From positions 1 through 64,000 of the forward strand of contig QXJR01000023.1 of assembly GCA_020975725.1 (NCBI GenBank): a DNA stretch of 64,000 bases, given 5' to 3'. The stretch is from Picocystis sp. L7. Its lineage: Eukaryota; Chlorophyta; Picocystophyceae; Picocystales; Picocystaceae. The notes beneath the pieces were generated by a model. The model did not search any database and was not told the DNA's origin. It saw only the letters and a list, made by a program, of their open reading frames with translations. Made by a program: the position numbers and the translations under genes. Of the stretch, positions 21,423 to 30,054 are shown in pieces (the first letter of the stretch is position 1; every line of letters starts with the position of its first letter).

Positions 21423-21974
21423 ATGCGCTTGATCCCGTTCGATATCGTGGTTGCAAACCACTCGAGCACGCGCGGAATCGGATACGATGGCGTAGTCCCA
21501 TGGAACGTTCCCGATGATTCGCGCCGGTTTTGCCATCGTACCCAAGGTCACGTACTCATATTGGGTCGTCGTACTTGGGATTCGTGGATGCATCACCCCC
21601 TTCCGGATCGTTTCCATGTGGTCATCACACGTCGCCCACACGAATTTTTGTTGAAAAATCCACCACTAGGCGTCGCGTTCGTCGCCTCGTTCGACCACGT
21701 GCTCTGATATGCTAGCATTCTCACCAACCAAATAGGACCTTGGTTTCGAAAGGAGGCGTTCGTCATCGGCGGTCAAACCGTGTACGAACAAGCCGTCACA
21801 CATCCCATGCGTCCATGGGTGTTTGCGACCGAGGTTCAGCCCACAGAAGACACCGCTCTAGAGTGCGATTGCTTTTTCCCGTACCTAAGACGTCGTTCGT
21901 TCAACTTGGCCACGTGTACCGAATTGCAACATACCGTAGAGACCTGGATTGAGTACAAATGGCACCGACCATGA
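21423..21974 (+). pseudogene. Dihydrofolate reductase-like remnant
   Basis: The N-terminal part shows DHFR signatures: FDIVVANHS near the start, GIGYDGVVPWNVPDD (substrate/NADPH loop with the W-N/P-D pair), HVLILGRRTWDSW (NADPH-binding G-R-x-T-W) and VVITRR. A later segment has AFVIGGQTVYEQA, the conserved GG-x-x-x-Y cofactor site. DHFR reduces dihydrofolate for thymidylate synthesis and is carried by many large DNA viruses. The gene is broken in about one place. Host, viral or bacterial origin cannot be decided from the sequence alone. Confidence 0.65.
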
Positions 21975-22011
21975 TGATTCCGAACCAACTTTGCATCGTA
22001 CGGAGGGACGG

Positions 22012-22368
22012 TTATGTTTGCGTTTGGCGAAGGATCACGCTTTGAACGTCCCGTGAAATCCTATATTGGTCGAGGGAGGTTTGAACGGACGTTTCGAGCA
22101 CATCTTTTGATTCTACGACATGGTCGAACGCCTCCGTGAGCATACATGGATTTTCGATTGGTCGTTGAACCGTGTATTCCATATGCGTGTCGATGGTGAA
22201 GAGGTACCAATGCGGTATCAACAATCGTTCGATCCAACGTACGAAGCGTCTGGTCCTGAAGCCGTTTGACCTACCGAGGTTTTTCCAAAAGAAGGTCACG
22301 TAAGAACGGTCGACGCAATGGTAGACCAAGAGCTCGACGTCGACTTTGAAACGTCCACCGTTTGCCAT
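22012..22368 (-). CDS. Hypothetical protein, 118 residues
   Basis: Coding-like minus-strand frame starting MANGGRFKVDVELLVYHCVD, rich in aromatic residues (YVTFFWKNLG, FVRWIERLLIPHWYLFTIDTH). It could be a small nucleic-acid-binding or structural protein, but I recognise no family. Its ATG shares bases with the ATG of the plus-strand ORF at 22367. Confidence 0.45.
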   Translation of the reverse strand: MANGGRFKVDVELLVYHCVDRSYVTFFWKNLGRSNGFRTRRFVRWIERLLIPHWYLFTIDTHMEYTVQRPIENPCMLTEAFDHVVESKDVLETSVQTSLDQYRISRDVQSVILRQTQT

Positions 22369-22564
22369 GTTACCCGACAAACTCACCGCATTCGAGGCAT
22401 ACCTTCGCGACGCCAAAAAAGGCGATTGGTTCGACCCTCCCCGAGACTATCGCAAAAGCGTCCGTGAGTGTAGAACGCTCAGACACGTGCCTTGGAGGAA
22501 AGCGTGTGGACGGGAAAGGGGGGGTCCACCGTTTCCGGATGAGGGTCTTCCCACTTGCGGATGA
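22367..22564 (+). CDS. Short hypothetical ORF, probably truncated
   Basis: The first 35 residues (MLPDKLTAFEAYLRDAKKGD, WFDPPRDYRKSVRE) are coding-like, then composition shifts to low-complexity Gly/Arg. It probably marks the right edge of the island, with the original gene cut off here. It is divergent from, and overlaps the start codon of, the minus-strand ORF. Confidence 0.35.
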   Translation: MLPDKLTAFEAYLRDAKKGDWFDPPRDYRKSVRECRTLRHVPWRKACGRERGGPPFPDEGLPTCG

Positions 22565-23006
22565 GGTCCTCCTTTTGGCGACTTGAGGCTTGGTGCCTAG
22601 CGAGGTCAGTCTCCTGGTGGTTGGGCAAGCGCGTTGGCCTCAGCAAGTCCTAAAGAGAGGACGGAAGGAGGGGTGCTTGTGAGAGGCAAAGTCAAGAAGT
22701 GTATCACAAATCAAAGAGGGACGACAGGTCTACCTCTCTCACCGCCTCTCATTGGCGGATAGAGTCGGAGGAAAGGGAGTGTCTTAGCCGCCTTCGTCTT
22801 CCCCTGAGTCAACCTTGACCGTCCATTTCGCTCGCCCCGGGGCGACTGCGAGCTGTCACTTGTTCGACACTGCTCAGCCCCTCGGTCCCATCCCTCACGA
22901 TCGTGGATAGGGACGGGGTCGGTTGGTTCCCTTCGGTCAGTCTCGATCAAAGTCCCCCGTTCCCCTTACAGGAAGTCCGTTCTGATTGGGGCGACCGTGC
23001 TTCAAT
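22565..23006. other. Gene-free stretch before the first Harbinger element
   Basis: No coding-like frame and no repeat that I could pair elsewhere. It ends in AAT, the 3-bp target duplicated by the insertion. Confidence 0.5.
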
Positions 23007-23044
23007 AGAGGACTTCAGATTTTGCTCAGGAGCGTAGATCGTAG
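23007..23044 (+). repeat. Left terminal inverted repeat of Harb-1
   Basis: AGAGGACTTCAGATTTTG, then GAGCGTAGATCGTAG. The outer 15 bases and the inner 15-base block both recur in reverse at the right end; the bases between differ. Confidence 0.8.
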
Positions 23045-23258
23045 ATTCTCCCCGGTTAAAATGTTAGAAACACGTGTTTTTCGATCCTTCGATCTACGCT
23101 CTTTGGGCTCGAGCGTAGTTAATAAGAACGCTGGTGCTCGAAACCCTCCACGGGTGATGTAGGTAGTGGGGAGAGTTAGGGGGAAAATTGTCGGTAGTTC
23201 AGGGTTTCGGGTGACACATGCGTAGAGGAACCAAGCGTAGTTACGGGTCCGATCCCAC

Positions 23259-24506
23259 ATGGAGGGTTCCTCCGCGGTAGAAACCCTCGCCCACCGGCGC
23301 GGAAGGATCAGGGGAGGGTGCGACATGCCACAACGGCACGGTCGCATCCTACAGATCATGCAGATGGAGGACGCGAAGGAGAAGCTGGTGCGGTTGGGAA
23401 GGAGCATGGGAGGGGCATTTCCGGCAAACCCGGAACTAGGGATCGTGTTCTCCTCCGGCTTCAGCCTCCTCTCGTTGCAGTGTGATCTGCTACTAGAGGA
23501 GATGAAGCGGAGATGGAACCCATACGTGGGGGTGTCGAATCGTCCACGGACGCTGGACGACTTCGACGACGACGAGCTACGTGGGTGCTTCCGGTTTGGG
23601 AGGGAAGAACTTCGAGAACTCATGGAGCTGCTGGAGGTCCCACCGACCTTCAAAGCTCCAGGAAGTGGACGGATCTTCAATGGCGAGGAAGCATTCCTCG
23701 TCCTCTTGCGGCGGCTTGCGGGGAGGGAAACGGGCGTCCACCTGGCCACCATTTTCGATCGGTCCCAATCAGGGATCTCAGAGATGTACAATGTGGCGTT
23801 GACTCATGTGTATGCTTTTAGCGCAACGGGCATGCGGTTGGAGCTTTGGGAGGAGGAACTCCCAAACTTTGCGAGAATCTTGCGCGAGCATGGCTGCCCA
23901 TTGTCACATTGCTGTGGGTTCATCGATGGGACGATGTTCGACATATGTCGTCCCATTGTGGCCCAGGAAAGCATGTACAATGGATGGAAGCGAGGGCATA
24001 AGACGAAGTACCAATGCGTGGTACTGCCAAACTTCTTGATTGGCGATTGGCACGGACCGGAAACTGGACGCACGAACGATTCTGCTATGTTGGCTAACTC
24101 ACGATTGATTCCGCGATTGGAATCGATGAAAGACAATGTGGGGAGACCATTGTACCTTTATGGGGATTCAGCCTATCCCGCTTGTGGTGTTCTCAAGCGG
24201 GCGCCAAAAGGAAGTAGGATCCCATCGGATGAAGCAGAACTTGCGACGGCCATGTCCAAGTATCGAGAAAGCGTGGAGTGGGTTTTTGGAAAGATGGGCA
24301 ATTTGTGGCCATTCATCACGGACAAGACCAGAAAGATGACCGGTTCGCGCGCCACGGGGAAAGAATACTTTGTTGCTGCATTGTTGACTAACTTTCACAC
24401 CTGTGCGTACGGTGGCGTTGCCAATAGGTACTTCGATGTTCGTCCTCCCACCATGCAAGAATACAAAGCAAGGTTCACGAGGACTAGTGGCCTGGTTGGT
24501 GTGTGA
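23259..24506 (+). CDS. PIF/Harbinger transposase (DDE nuclease)
   Basis: 415 residues. The catalytic triad is visible: first Asp in CGFIDGTMFD, second in GRTNDSAML, Glu in YRESVEWVFGKM, with the usual family spacing. Downstream, NFHTCAYGGVANRYF and PPTMQEYKARF are shared with the transposase at the right window edge. It cuts at the terminal repeats and inserts the element with a 3-bp target duplication, acting together with the SANT-like protein. The frame is intact. The exact start is uncertain; Mets at 23259 and at the MPQRHGR position (23325) are both possible. Confidence 0.9.
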   Translation: MEGSSAVETLAHRRGRIRGGCDMPQRHGRILQIMQMEDAKEKLVRLGRSMGGAFPANPELGIVFSSGFSLLSLQCDLLLEEMKRRWNPYVGVSNRPRTLDDFDDDELRGCFRFGREELRELMELLEVPPTFKAPGSGRIFNGEEAFLVLLRRLAGRETGVHLATIFDRSQSGISEMYNVALTHVYAFSATGMRLELWEEELPNFARILREHGCPLSHCCGFIDGTMFDICRPIVAQESMYNGWKRGHKTKYQCVVLPNFLIGDWHGPETGRTNDSAMLANSRLIPRLESMKDNVGRPLYLYGDSAYPACGVLKRAPKGSRIPSDEAELATAMSKYRESVEWVFGKMGNLWPFITDKTRKMTGSRATGKEYFVAALLTNFHTCAYGGVANRYFDVRPPTMQEYKARFTRTSGLVGV

Positions 24507-24571
24507 AGGTTGCGAGAAGGCTTCAACGCAAGTATATGGAGCCAAAACACCAACTAATTAAGCGCCGGTAA

Positions 24572-24800
24572 CAAACCATCATCAGCAGCAACAACGGCAA
24601 ACCATCAGCAGTACATCAGCAGCAGCAACAACGGCAAACCATCAGCAGCAACAACGGCAAACCATCAGCAGTACATCAGCAGCAGCAACAACGGCAAACC
24701 ATCAGCAGGACATCAGCAGCAGCAACAACGGCAAACCATCAGCAGTACATCAGCAGCAGCAACAATGGCAAACCATCAGCAGGACATCAGCAGCGACAAC
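24572..24800 (+). repeat. CAGCA-rich minisatellite inside Harb-1
   Basis: About six copies of a unit near 37 bp (CATCAGCAGCAGCAACAACG, then GCAAACCATCAGCAG), with a shorter 24-bp variant. It lies between the stop codons of the two convergent transposon genes, the same place as the arrays in the other two Harbinger elements. Confidence 0.85.
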
Positions 24801-24976
24801 CTTTCAACCTCGGATTAGAATTGCTTGGTGTACATATGTACTACATGTAATATAGATGTGTTTTGCACACTACATAGCACACAGTCTCACCTTTGCCATG
24901 ACGTAGGTTCTTTACGAGCGAAGTTTTGGTGAATGTAAAGGCAGAATCTGATGCATGTTCATTACAAATTTTGCGG

Positions 24977-25906
24977 TCAATCGTGAGCATCAGTGAAGCG
25001 TTCTTCCATCTCGGATGAGACGGTGGGCATCTTCCCGACCAGGTGAGCATTCACGTTTGCTTCTGCTTCCGAGTGCTCCTGGATGGCTCGCGCAACGCTT
25101 GCTTCGCGTGGTCCTGGGTCCGGGATAGCGTCAAGAAAGGCCTTCCATAGCTTGTAGTCGCGTGTCCACTGAGCCATCGCGTTCGTCCTTGCCGCTTGCA
25201 AGGATGCATGACGGGCTACCTGGGTGAACTCATCGAGCTTTGCAACGAAGTCCTTTGCAACCTCTTGAAAGCCTACGGTCGACTTGTTCCCTGCAGAGGA
25301 CCTCCTGCGCTTCGCCTTGTGCGCGTGTGTCTCCATTTGGCGGACCATGTTTTCCTTCCCTTGCTCGTTCAGCATCGCCATGTGTTTTGCTCGTCCCGCG
25401 CTCGCCATGTCTCTCTCCTCCTCCCGTTCGTCCTGCATCTCTACCAAACGTTGGGAGAGCTCCTCCACCTCAGTCCTTGCACGGGTCCCACCTCGACCGG
25501 TGGCACCCCGAGCCTCCATGTTTCGATTGCGTTGCGCTTCGATCAAGATCCCAAGTTGTCGCCTCACAATATCCAGTTTCAACTTGCAATCGATGAAAAG
25601 TCCATCTGGATCCATCTTGAGTGCCATGACCAATCGTTCCCATGCCATCATCCGTGCACTCATCGATGACTTGTCAAACGGATTGCATTCCTCCACGCAA
25701 CATTGGTTGAGGAGGGCAAATTTGCGCTTTTCCGTCCATGTGTTGCGTTGCTTCCGCACTTCAACAACGTCCTCGGCATCTGCCTTCGCTACATTCGCAT
25801 CGATCTCCTTGAGAGGTAGCACCTCCGTCGCGGTGGCCATTGCGCTCTCCGTTTGCGCCTGGTGATTGCCGCCCACCCTGGGGAATGTCCTCCACGGCAC
25901 GTGCAA
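24977..25906 (-). CDS. SANT/Myb-like DNA-binding protein of Harb-1
   Basis: 309 residues, or 287 if it starts at the Met of MATATEVLPL (25840). The DNA-binding part begins RNTWTEKRKFALLNQ, a Myb/SANT-like trihelix as carried by PIF/Harbinger elements to bind the terminal repeats and bring in the transposase. A coiled-coil stretch (EVEELSQRLVEMQDERE) follows the motif ATGRGG, which also appears in the same place in the Harb-2 and Harb-3 proteins. The C-terminus ends SSEMEERFTDAHD. No breaks seen. Confidence 0.8.
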   Translation of the reverse strand: MHVPWRTFPRVGGNHQAQTESAMATATEVLPLKEIDANVAKADAEDVVEVRKQRNTWTEKRKFALLNQCCVEECNPFDKSSMSARMMAWERLVMALKMDPDGLFIDCKLKLDIVRRQLGILIEAQRNRNMEARGATGRGGTRARTEVEELSQRLVEMQDEREEERDMASAGRAKHMAMLNEQGKENMVRQMETHAHKAKRRRSSAGNKSTVGFQEVAKDFVAKLDEFTQVARHASLQAARTNAMAQWTRDYKLWKAFLDAIPDPGPREASVARAIQEHSEAEANVNAHLVGKMPTVSSEMEERFTDAHD

Positions 25907-26044
25907 TTGTGCACTTGGGAGGTCTAATGCCGTTCAAGAGGATTGCGTTGGCTGGTTTAGACATGGCGGGAAGCGGGACCCTTCGCCGTCCCTCGAAACG
26001 ATGCGGATGCCCTTTCTTGGTATTAAAGGTATTAAAAGTTACAT

Positions 26045-26189
26045 GTAAAGTAGAGGGTCCCCGGGTGGACCTGCGAACTACGTTCTACGAACAAATCTGA
26101 AGTCCTCGAACGGGGGGGTTTCCTTCGTAGGAAACCCAACCGGGGTGGACCTACGATCTACGCTCTACGGGTGGAATCTAAAGTCCTCT
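26045..26189 (-). repeat. Right terminal inverted repeat of Harb-1, tandemly duplicated
   Basis: Two successive copies of the terminal sequence, one ending ...CTGAAGTCCTC at 26107 and the true end ...CTAAAGTCCTCT at 26189. Each is preceded by a GGTGGACCT-anchored block with the GTAGATC-like word. Only the outer copy is followed by the AAT duplicate, so it marks the transposed end. Confidence 0.75.
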
Positions 26190-26765
26190 AATAGGACTCG
26201 GGGGAAACTGGTTCTGATCCCGGAACAATACGACCGTTGTATTCCAAAGGGGTATCATATCCCTTACTCGGTGGGCAGCCCTGGTGGTTTGGACCCGTAA
26301 GCCAGGGTCCCATATGGACCCAAACGAGCCTCGTTCATAGGAGGAGGCCATTGCCTTATGCAACAGGGCCCAACTTAGCCTCTCACAAGGAGAGTGCTTT
26401 TGCCTCATCTGCCGGTAGATCCCGCCAAACAGGATATTCCGGATTCTCGGGTGACCAATTTGACGGTTAGGACAGTTCCCTAGCAAGACTCGAGTGGCAG
26501 CTGTGTACATGACCGTACGATCCTTTCGGGGAGTGCCCTCGGGATCGGGGTGACCTCGATCCCGTCCCTAGTCCCCATCAGCCCTAGCAAAGGTGGGGGA
26601 TTGTTCCTTTATCAGGGGTCGGGGATCCCTTCTTATTGGTTGGGAAAGGGGGATTGCCCCTCCCAAGTAACCCTTGCGTTGAAGCACCAGAATAAAGCAT
26701 GTCTATCTGAGTCCGGAGCCTGTCCGGGGCCGTTCCGGACCTAACAAGGTAGGGGCTCCCAAATG
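26190..26765. other. Spacer between two Harbinger elements
   Basis: GC-rich, with many GGGATC and CGGG words and no coding-like frame. It probably represents the original target DNA for both insertions; it ends in ATG, the duplicated target of Harb-2. Confidence 0.5.
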
Positions 26766-27089
26766 AGAGGTGTGTAGATTTTGGATCAAGACAAATATTC
26801 GGATCAAGTGAGAGTTTATCCTCGTGAAGTAGGGTTTAGGGTGGATCCTTCTTAAACAATGGATCAAGTTACGGGCTCGTAGCTTGATCCTTTTTCTTTT
26901 TGGGTACTTCACCGACTGTAAAAACCGGGGGCGTTTAGCCACGGAGTTTGTTGCGAACATTATTTCATTCGCCATCTTCTGTGGAGGATTTTCGGATCAG
27001 GTGGACCTAGTCCCTCCACGCGCGGTGCGGTTTAGGCCGTCGAACATGCACGAGACAGGGCTTACATTTCGCGGAACGGAGGAAGGGCC

Positions 27090-28334
27090 ATGCCATCGCG
27101 AGTGGGAGGCGCGTTGGAGCGAAGGATGCTACGAAAGCAATATGACGAGCTCGTGGGGTTCGTGGCGGCACATCGGCTGCGCGCAAACATGCAGATCAGG
27201 ATTCTACGCCTCTTGCTTGCTGCGATCGAGCAATGTTGGGACTATCTCGAGAGGGCGACACAGTACTGGATGTATAGAAGCACGATAACAAACGTGCCGC
27301 GAACGACCGAGGAGTTCTTGAACGATTGGTTGCGGCAGTATTGCCGGTTTGTTGGCCCGGAGATACGCGAGCTCATGCGTGTTCTCCGCGTGCCAGGCAC
27401 CATACGTGTCCGTTTGACCGGACGCGTGTTCACAGGAGAGGAAGGGATGTTGCTGTTATTGAAGCGCTTGGGAGGTCTCGAGAACTTGCATCACCTCTCC
27501 CACACCTTCGACCGGACTTCTAGCGCCCTATCGGAGCTCCACAATGCGATGCTGGATCACATCTATCCCTACGCAAGACGAGCGCTGCATTTGGAAGTGT
27601 CGGCGAAAGAGCTCCCTCGATTGGCACAAGCACTGGTGAGGAGAGGATGCCGGATCCCCTCGTGCTATGGCTTCCTAGATGGGACGCTGTTCAAGATACG
27701 AAGGCTGACGGAGGGCGAGGACGCGGCGTACAGCGGGTGGGAACGCATGCACGCGACGAAGTACCAAGCGGTGGCACTATCTAACTTTATGATCGCGGAT
27801 TTCGACGGTCCATACGCAGGTTATGTAGGAGATGCGAACATCTAGAGACGGTCGAACGTACAAGAGCGCTTGCGAGTGATCAACCGCGACCTGGACGAAG
27901 AGGTCGCCTTGTATGGTGACGGTGCATACGCGTCCACAGACGTACTGCATCGGCCCTTCAGAGGCAACATCAACCCGGAGCAAGCGGCCTTCAAGGAGCA
28001 TATGAGCAATATTCGACAGGCCATGGAATGAATGTTCGGGAAGCTCGAAGGGTTGTGGCAGCTCGTGGGCGACAAGACGCAAAAGACGGTGCTGCTCCTT
28101 CAAACAAGTAAAGAAGACGTAGTGGCTGCGTTGTTGAATAACTTTCACACTTGCTTGTGCGGGGGCGTGACGACTGAGTACCTGGAGATCGCTCCACCTA
28201 CTCTACAAGAGTACGCTACGATGATTGAGGAGCACGCGAGCGGTACGTCGAGGGTTTCTCGCAACACTCGCAACGACGTTTTCATTTTGGTACACGTTTC
28301 TAACAACACGTTCTATATGTGCAGGAAATTTTGA
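27090..28334 (+). pseudogene. PIF/Harbinger transposase, disabled
   Basis: A single frame reads through the domain but is interrupted by TAG at 27843 and TGA at 28029. Recognisable parts: CYGFLDGTLFKIRR with the first Asp, YAGYVGDANI with the second, ALYGDGAYAS, and MFGKLEGLWQLVGDKT where the glutamate helix should be; the second stop falls right there. NFHTCLCGGVTTEYLE and PPTLQEY match the ends of the other two transposases. It has lost function by point mutation only, which suggests moderate age. Confidence 0.8.
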
Positions 28335-28470
28335 CAATCCCGCACGAGCGATTTTGAACGAAACATCTTCACTGGATGTGGACGCTTCTTGTTGATGGGT
28401 CTTCATGTGAAGAGGAAGTTCGTACGCAAACAAGAAGCAGCAGGACCACTTCTCAAGGAAAAAAAATGCA

Positions 28471-28570
28471 GTACCTTCCAGCAATCACGGGCAGCAGCAT
28501 CAGCAGTCATGTACTTTCCAGCGATCACGGGCAGCAGCAACAGCATTCATGTACCTTCCAGCAGCCATGC
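28471..28570 (+). repeat. CAGCA-rich minisatellite inside Harb-2
   Basis: Two and a half copies of a 40-bp unit (GTACCTTCCAGCAATCACGG, then GCAGCAGCATCAGCAGTCAT) starting at 28471, 28511 and 28551. The position corresponds to the arrays of Harb-1 and Harb-3. Confidence 0.8.
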
Positions 28571-29003
28571 CAATCTCGTGCGGCAAAAGCACCCGGAGAC
28601 ACAACAACCGAGAGCACCAGTATGAGCTACTCCCAAGAAGCAGCACCGTAGAGTGGAAATTTTCCCTTTGCAATGGACAAGGAGACAAGCAAACGAAAGA
28701 CTCTGAATGTGAAAGGAAAAAATTGTGATACACTCAACAATTTCATTACACATACCTTGCGTCCCTTCCTTCCTTCTCTGGGGATTCGACTTCCTCTTCC
28801 TCTTGTTGCGTGGCCGACGGTCCTGTGTGCACGCTGGTGCCTTGCCCACGGGGAACGAAGTGCTCGCGGATCCAATCATCGATAGAACCTGGATGGGCGT
28901 GGCGGAACGGATCGTTGCGATGCGCCTCGTCCCGTAGTCGCCACTCGTCCAAAGCATCCCAGTGCTCCTAAGAATGAAGGAGAGCGACCTAACTTTTTTG
29001 CAT

Positions 29004-29609
29004 TTATGGGATGATGACCGCGCGATTCTCGTCGCCACAAGTGCGTCGTCCACGACCGTTCGCTCGATGGGCAGACTCGTCTGGCGAACTATTTGAGCGG
29101 GGCGGTGGTCGTGCACGCTTTCCTCCGGTTTGCAGCTGCCTCTTGGCCAACATTTGTCCATTTTTATCCTTCTGTTCGCGCGCCCGCGCTTTCTCCTCTT
29201 GCGCAGCTCCTTTCAAACCATCCGCCTCTGCGACTCGCTCAGCTACCTCATCGCAAAGGTGCGCGAGCTCCTCGTCCACCATGCCTCCTCCTCGTCCAGT
29301 TGCTCGCATCGCTCCTTCCTCGTTCGCTCGGTGTGCCTTAAGCAAGGCGCCGATCCTCTTGCGGACCTGCATCCTGTCCAGATCCCACGACCCGAATAGC
29401 TTCGGGTATGCACCCTTGAGGCGCTCGACGAAGAGCTTCCAAGCGACGCCCTTGTCGCCGTTGGTCCTTTTCACGAGGAAGCAGCAATCTTCTTTTTGCA
29501 ACACATCCAACATCGCCTTGTTCTGTGCGTTGGTCCATACACGACCCTGGGGAGGGGCCACGATCTGCGGCGAATTTTCACCAGGCGACAAGATCGGTGT
29601 TGTCGCCAC
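29004..29609 (-). CDS. SANT/Myb-like DNA-binding protein of Harb-2
   Basis: 201 residues. The trihelix begins RVWTNAQNKAMLDVLQ and continues through WKLFVERLKGAYPKLFG. The signature ATGRGG is followed by a coiled coil (DEELAHLCDEVAERVAEADG) and a basic, nuclear-localisation-like end (GGKRARPPPRS, GRGRRTCG). Shorter than the Harb-1 and Harb-3 homologues because the C-terminal domain is missing, so it may be truncated. Confidence 0.7.
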   Translation of the reverse strand: MATTPILSPGENSPQIVAPPQGRVWTNAQNKAMLDVLQKEDCCFLVKRTNGDKGVAWKLFVERLKGAYPKLFGSWDLDRMQVRKRIGALLKAHRANEEGAMRATGRGGGMVDEELAHLCDEVAERVAEADGLKGAAQEEKARAREQKDKNGQMLAKRQLQTGGKRARPPPRSNSSPDESAHRANGRGRRTCGDENRAVIIP

Positions 29610-30054
29610 GTCGCGCGGTTTTTCATCCGTCGCGCCGTCAAGGATATTGACCGAGTTGTCGTCTGGGCCATTTTCGATGAGGCCTACACTTGTAGTGCCA
29701 CACCACCGGCACCCATCGTGTCCTAAGCTGATATGACACGGAGGATCGTCAGTCTGTCTATCCTATTCCCTTCCTCGACACCGCGATGATCGAAAACGCA
29801 CCTGTTGCAGCAGGGAAGTATGCGTTCGTTCACTTGATGTGCGTCGGTCGGACGCACTCGCACCGATTCGAACAGTCGCTCCCGCAAAAACCGAAAATGG
29901 CTCAAAATTTACATGACCCGATGAGGCATGGAATAGGGCGCCATTTCCGCAAACTCGAAACTTAAACGCACGGTCGAAGCCCGGGACCAACTAAAAAAGG
30001 AGCAAGTGGCCCTTGATCTTTTTGTCGGTCTTGATCCAAAATCTAAACTCCTCT

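Larger units (their letters stand above)
18242..22564. other. Compact ORF island, possibly a fossil of a large DNA virus
   Basis: Small coding-like frames lie on both strands with almost no spacing, some overlapping by a few bases: two hypothetical proteins, a 58-residue helical protein, a 52-residue membrane protein, a zinc-ribbon remnant, a DHFR-like remnant and two divergent ORFs. This density and the mix of very small proteins differ from the flanking host genes and resemble giant-virus or related large-DNA-virus genomes, many of which carry DHFR. Several frames are broken, so I treat it as a decayed insertion. No hallmark virus gene (capsid, packaging ATPase, polymerase) is present, so the origin is inference; a decayed host or bacterial segment is possible. 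A 230-bp repeat and a minisatellite sit inside it. Confidence 0.4.
23007..26189 (+). mobile_element. PIF/Harbinger DNA transposon (Harb-1), apparently complete
   Basis: 3,183 bp flanked by a 3-bp direct repeat AAT (23004-23006 and 26190-26192). The ends match as inverted repeats: AGAGGACTTCAGATT on the left pairs with AGAGGACTTTAGATT on the right, and GAGCGTAGATCGTAG recurs further in on both sides. It carries the two genes of autonomous PIF/Harbinger elements, a DDE transposase (plus strand) and a SANT/Myb-like protein (minus strand), converging on a CAGCA-rich minisatellite. Both genes are open, so it may be autonomous. The right end holds a second, inner copy of the terminal sequence. Confidence 0.85.
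26766..30054 (+). mobile_element. PIF/Harbinger DNA transposon (Harb-2), decayed
   Basis: 3,289 bp bounded by a 3-bp direct repeat ATG (26763-26765 and 30055-30057). The inverted ends share AGAGG and then TAGATTTTGGATCAAGAC. The layout equals Harb-1: transposase on plus, SANT-like protein on minus, a CAGCA-rich minisatellite between. The terminal sequence differs from Harb-1 apart from the outermost bases, so it is a separate family. The transposase carries two in-frame stops, so the copy is non-autonomous now. Confidence 0.8.

Noticed and set aside
26050-26107. Inner terminal-repeat copy as the true right end of Harb-1
   Set aside because: The flank after it (GAA) does not match the left AAT, whereas the outer copy at 26189 is followed by AAT and has the longer match.
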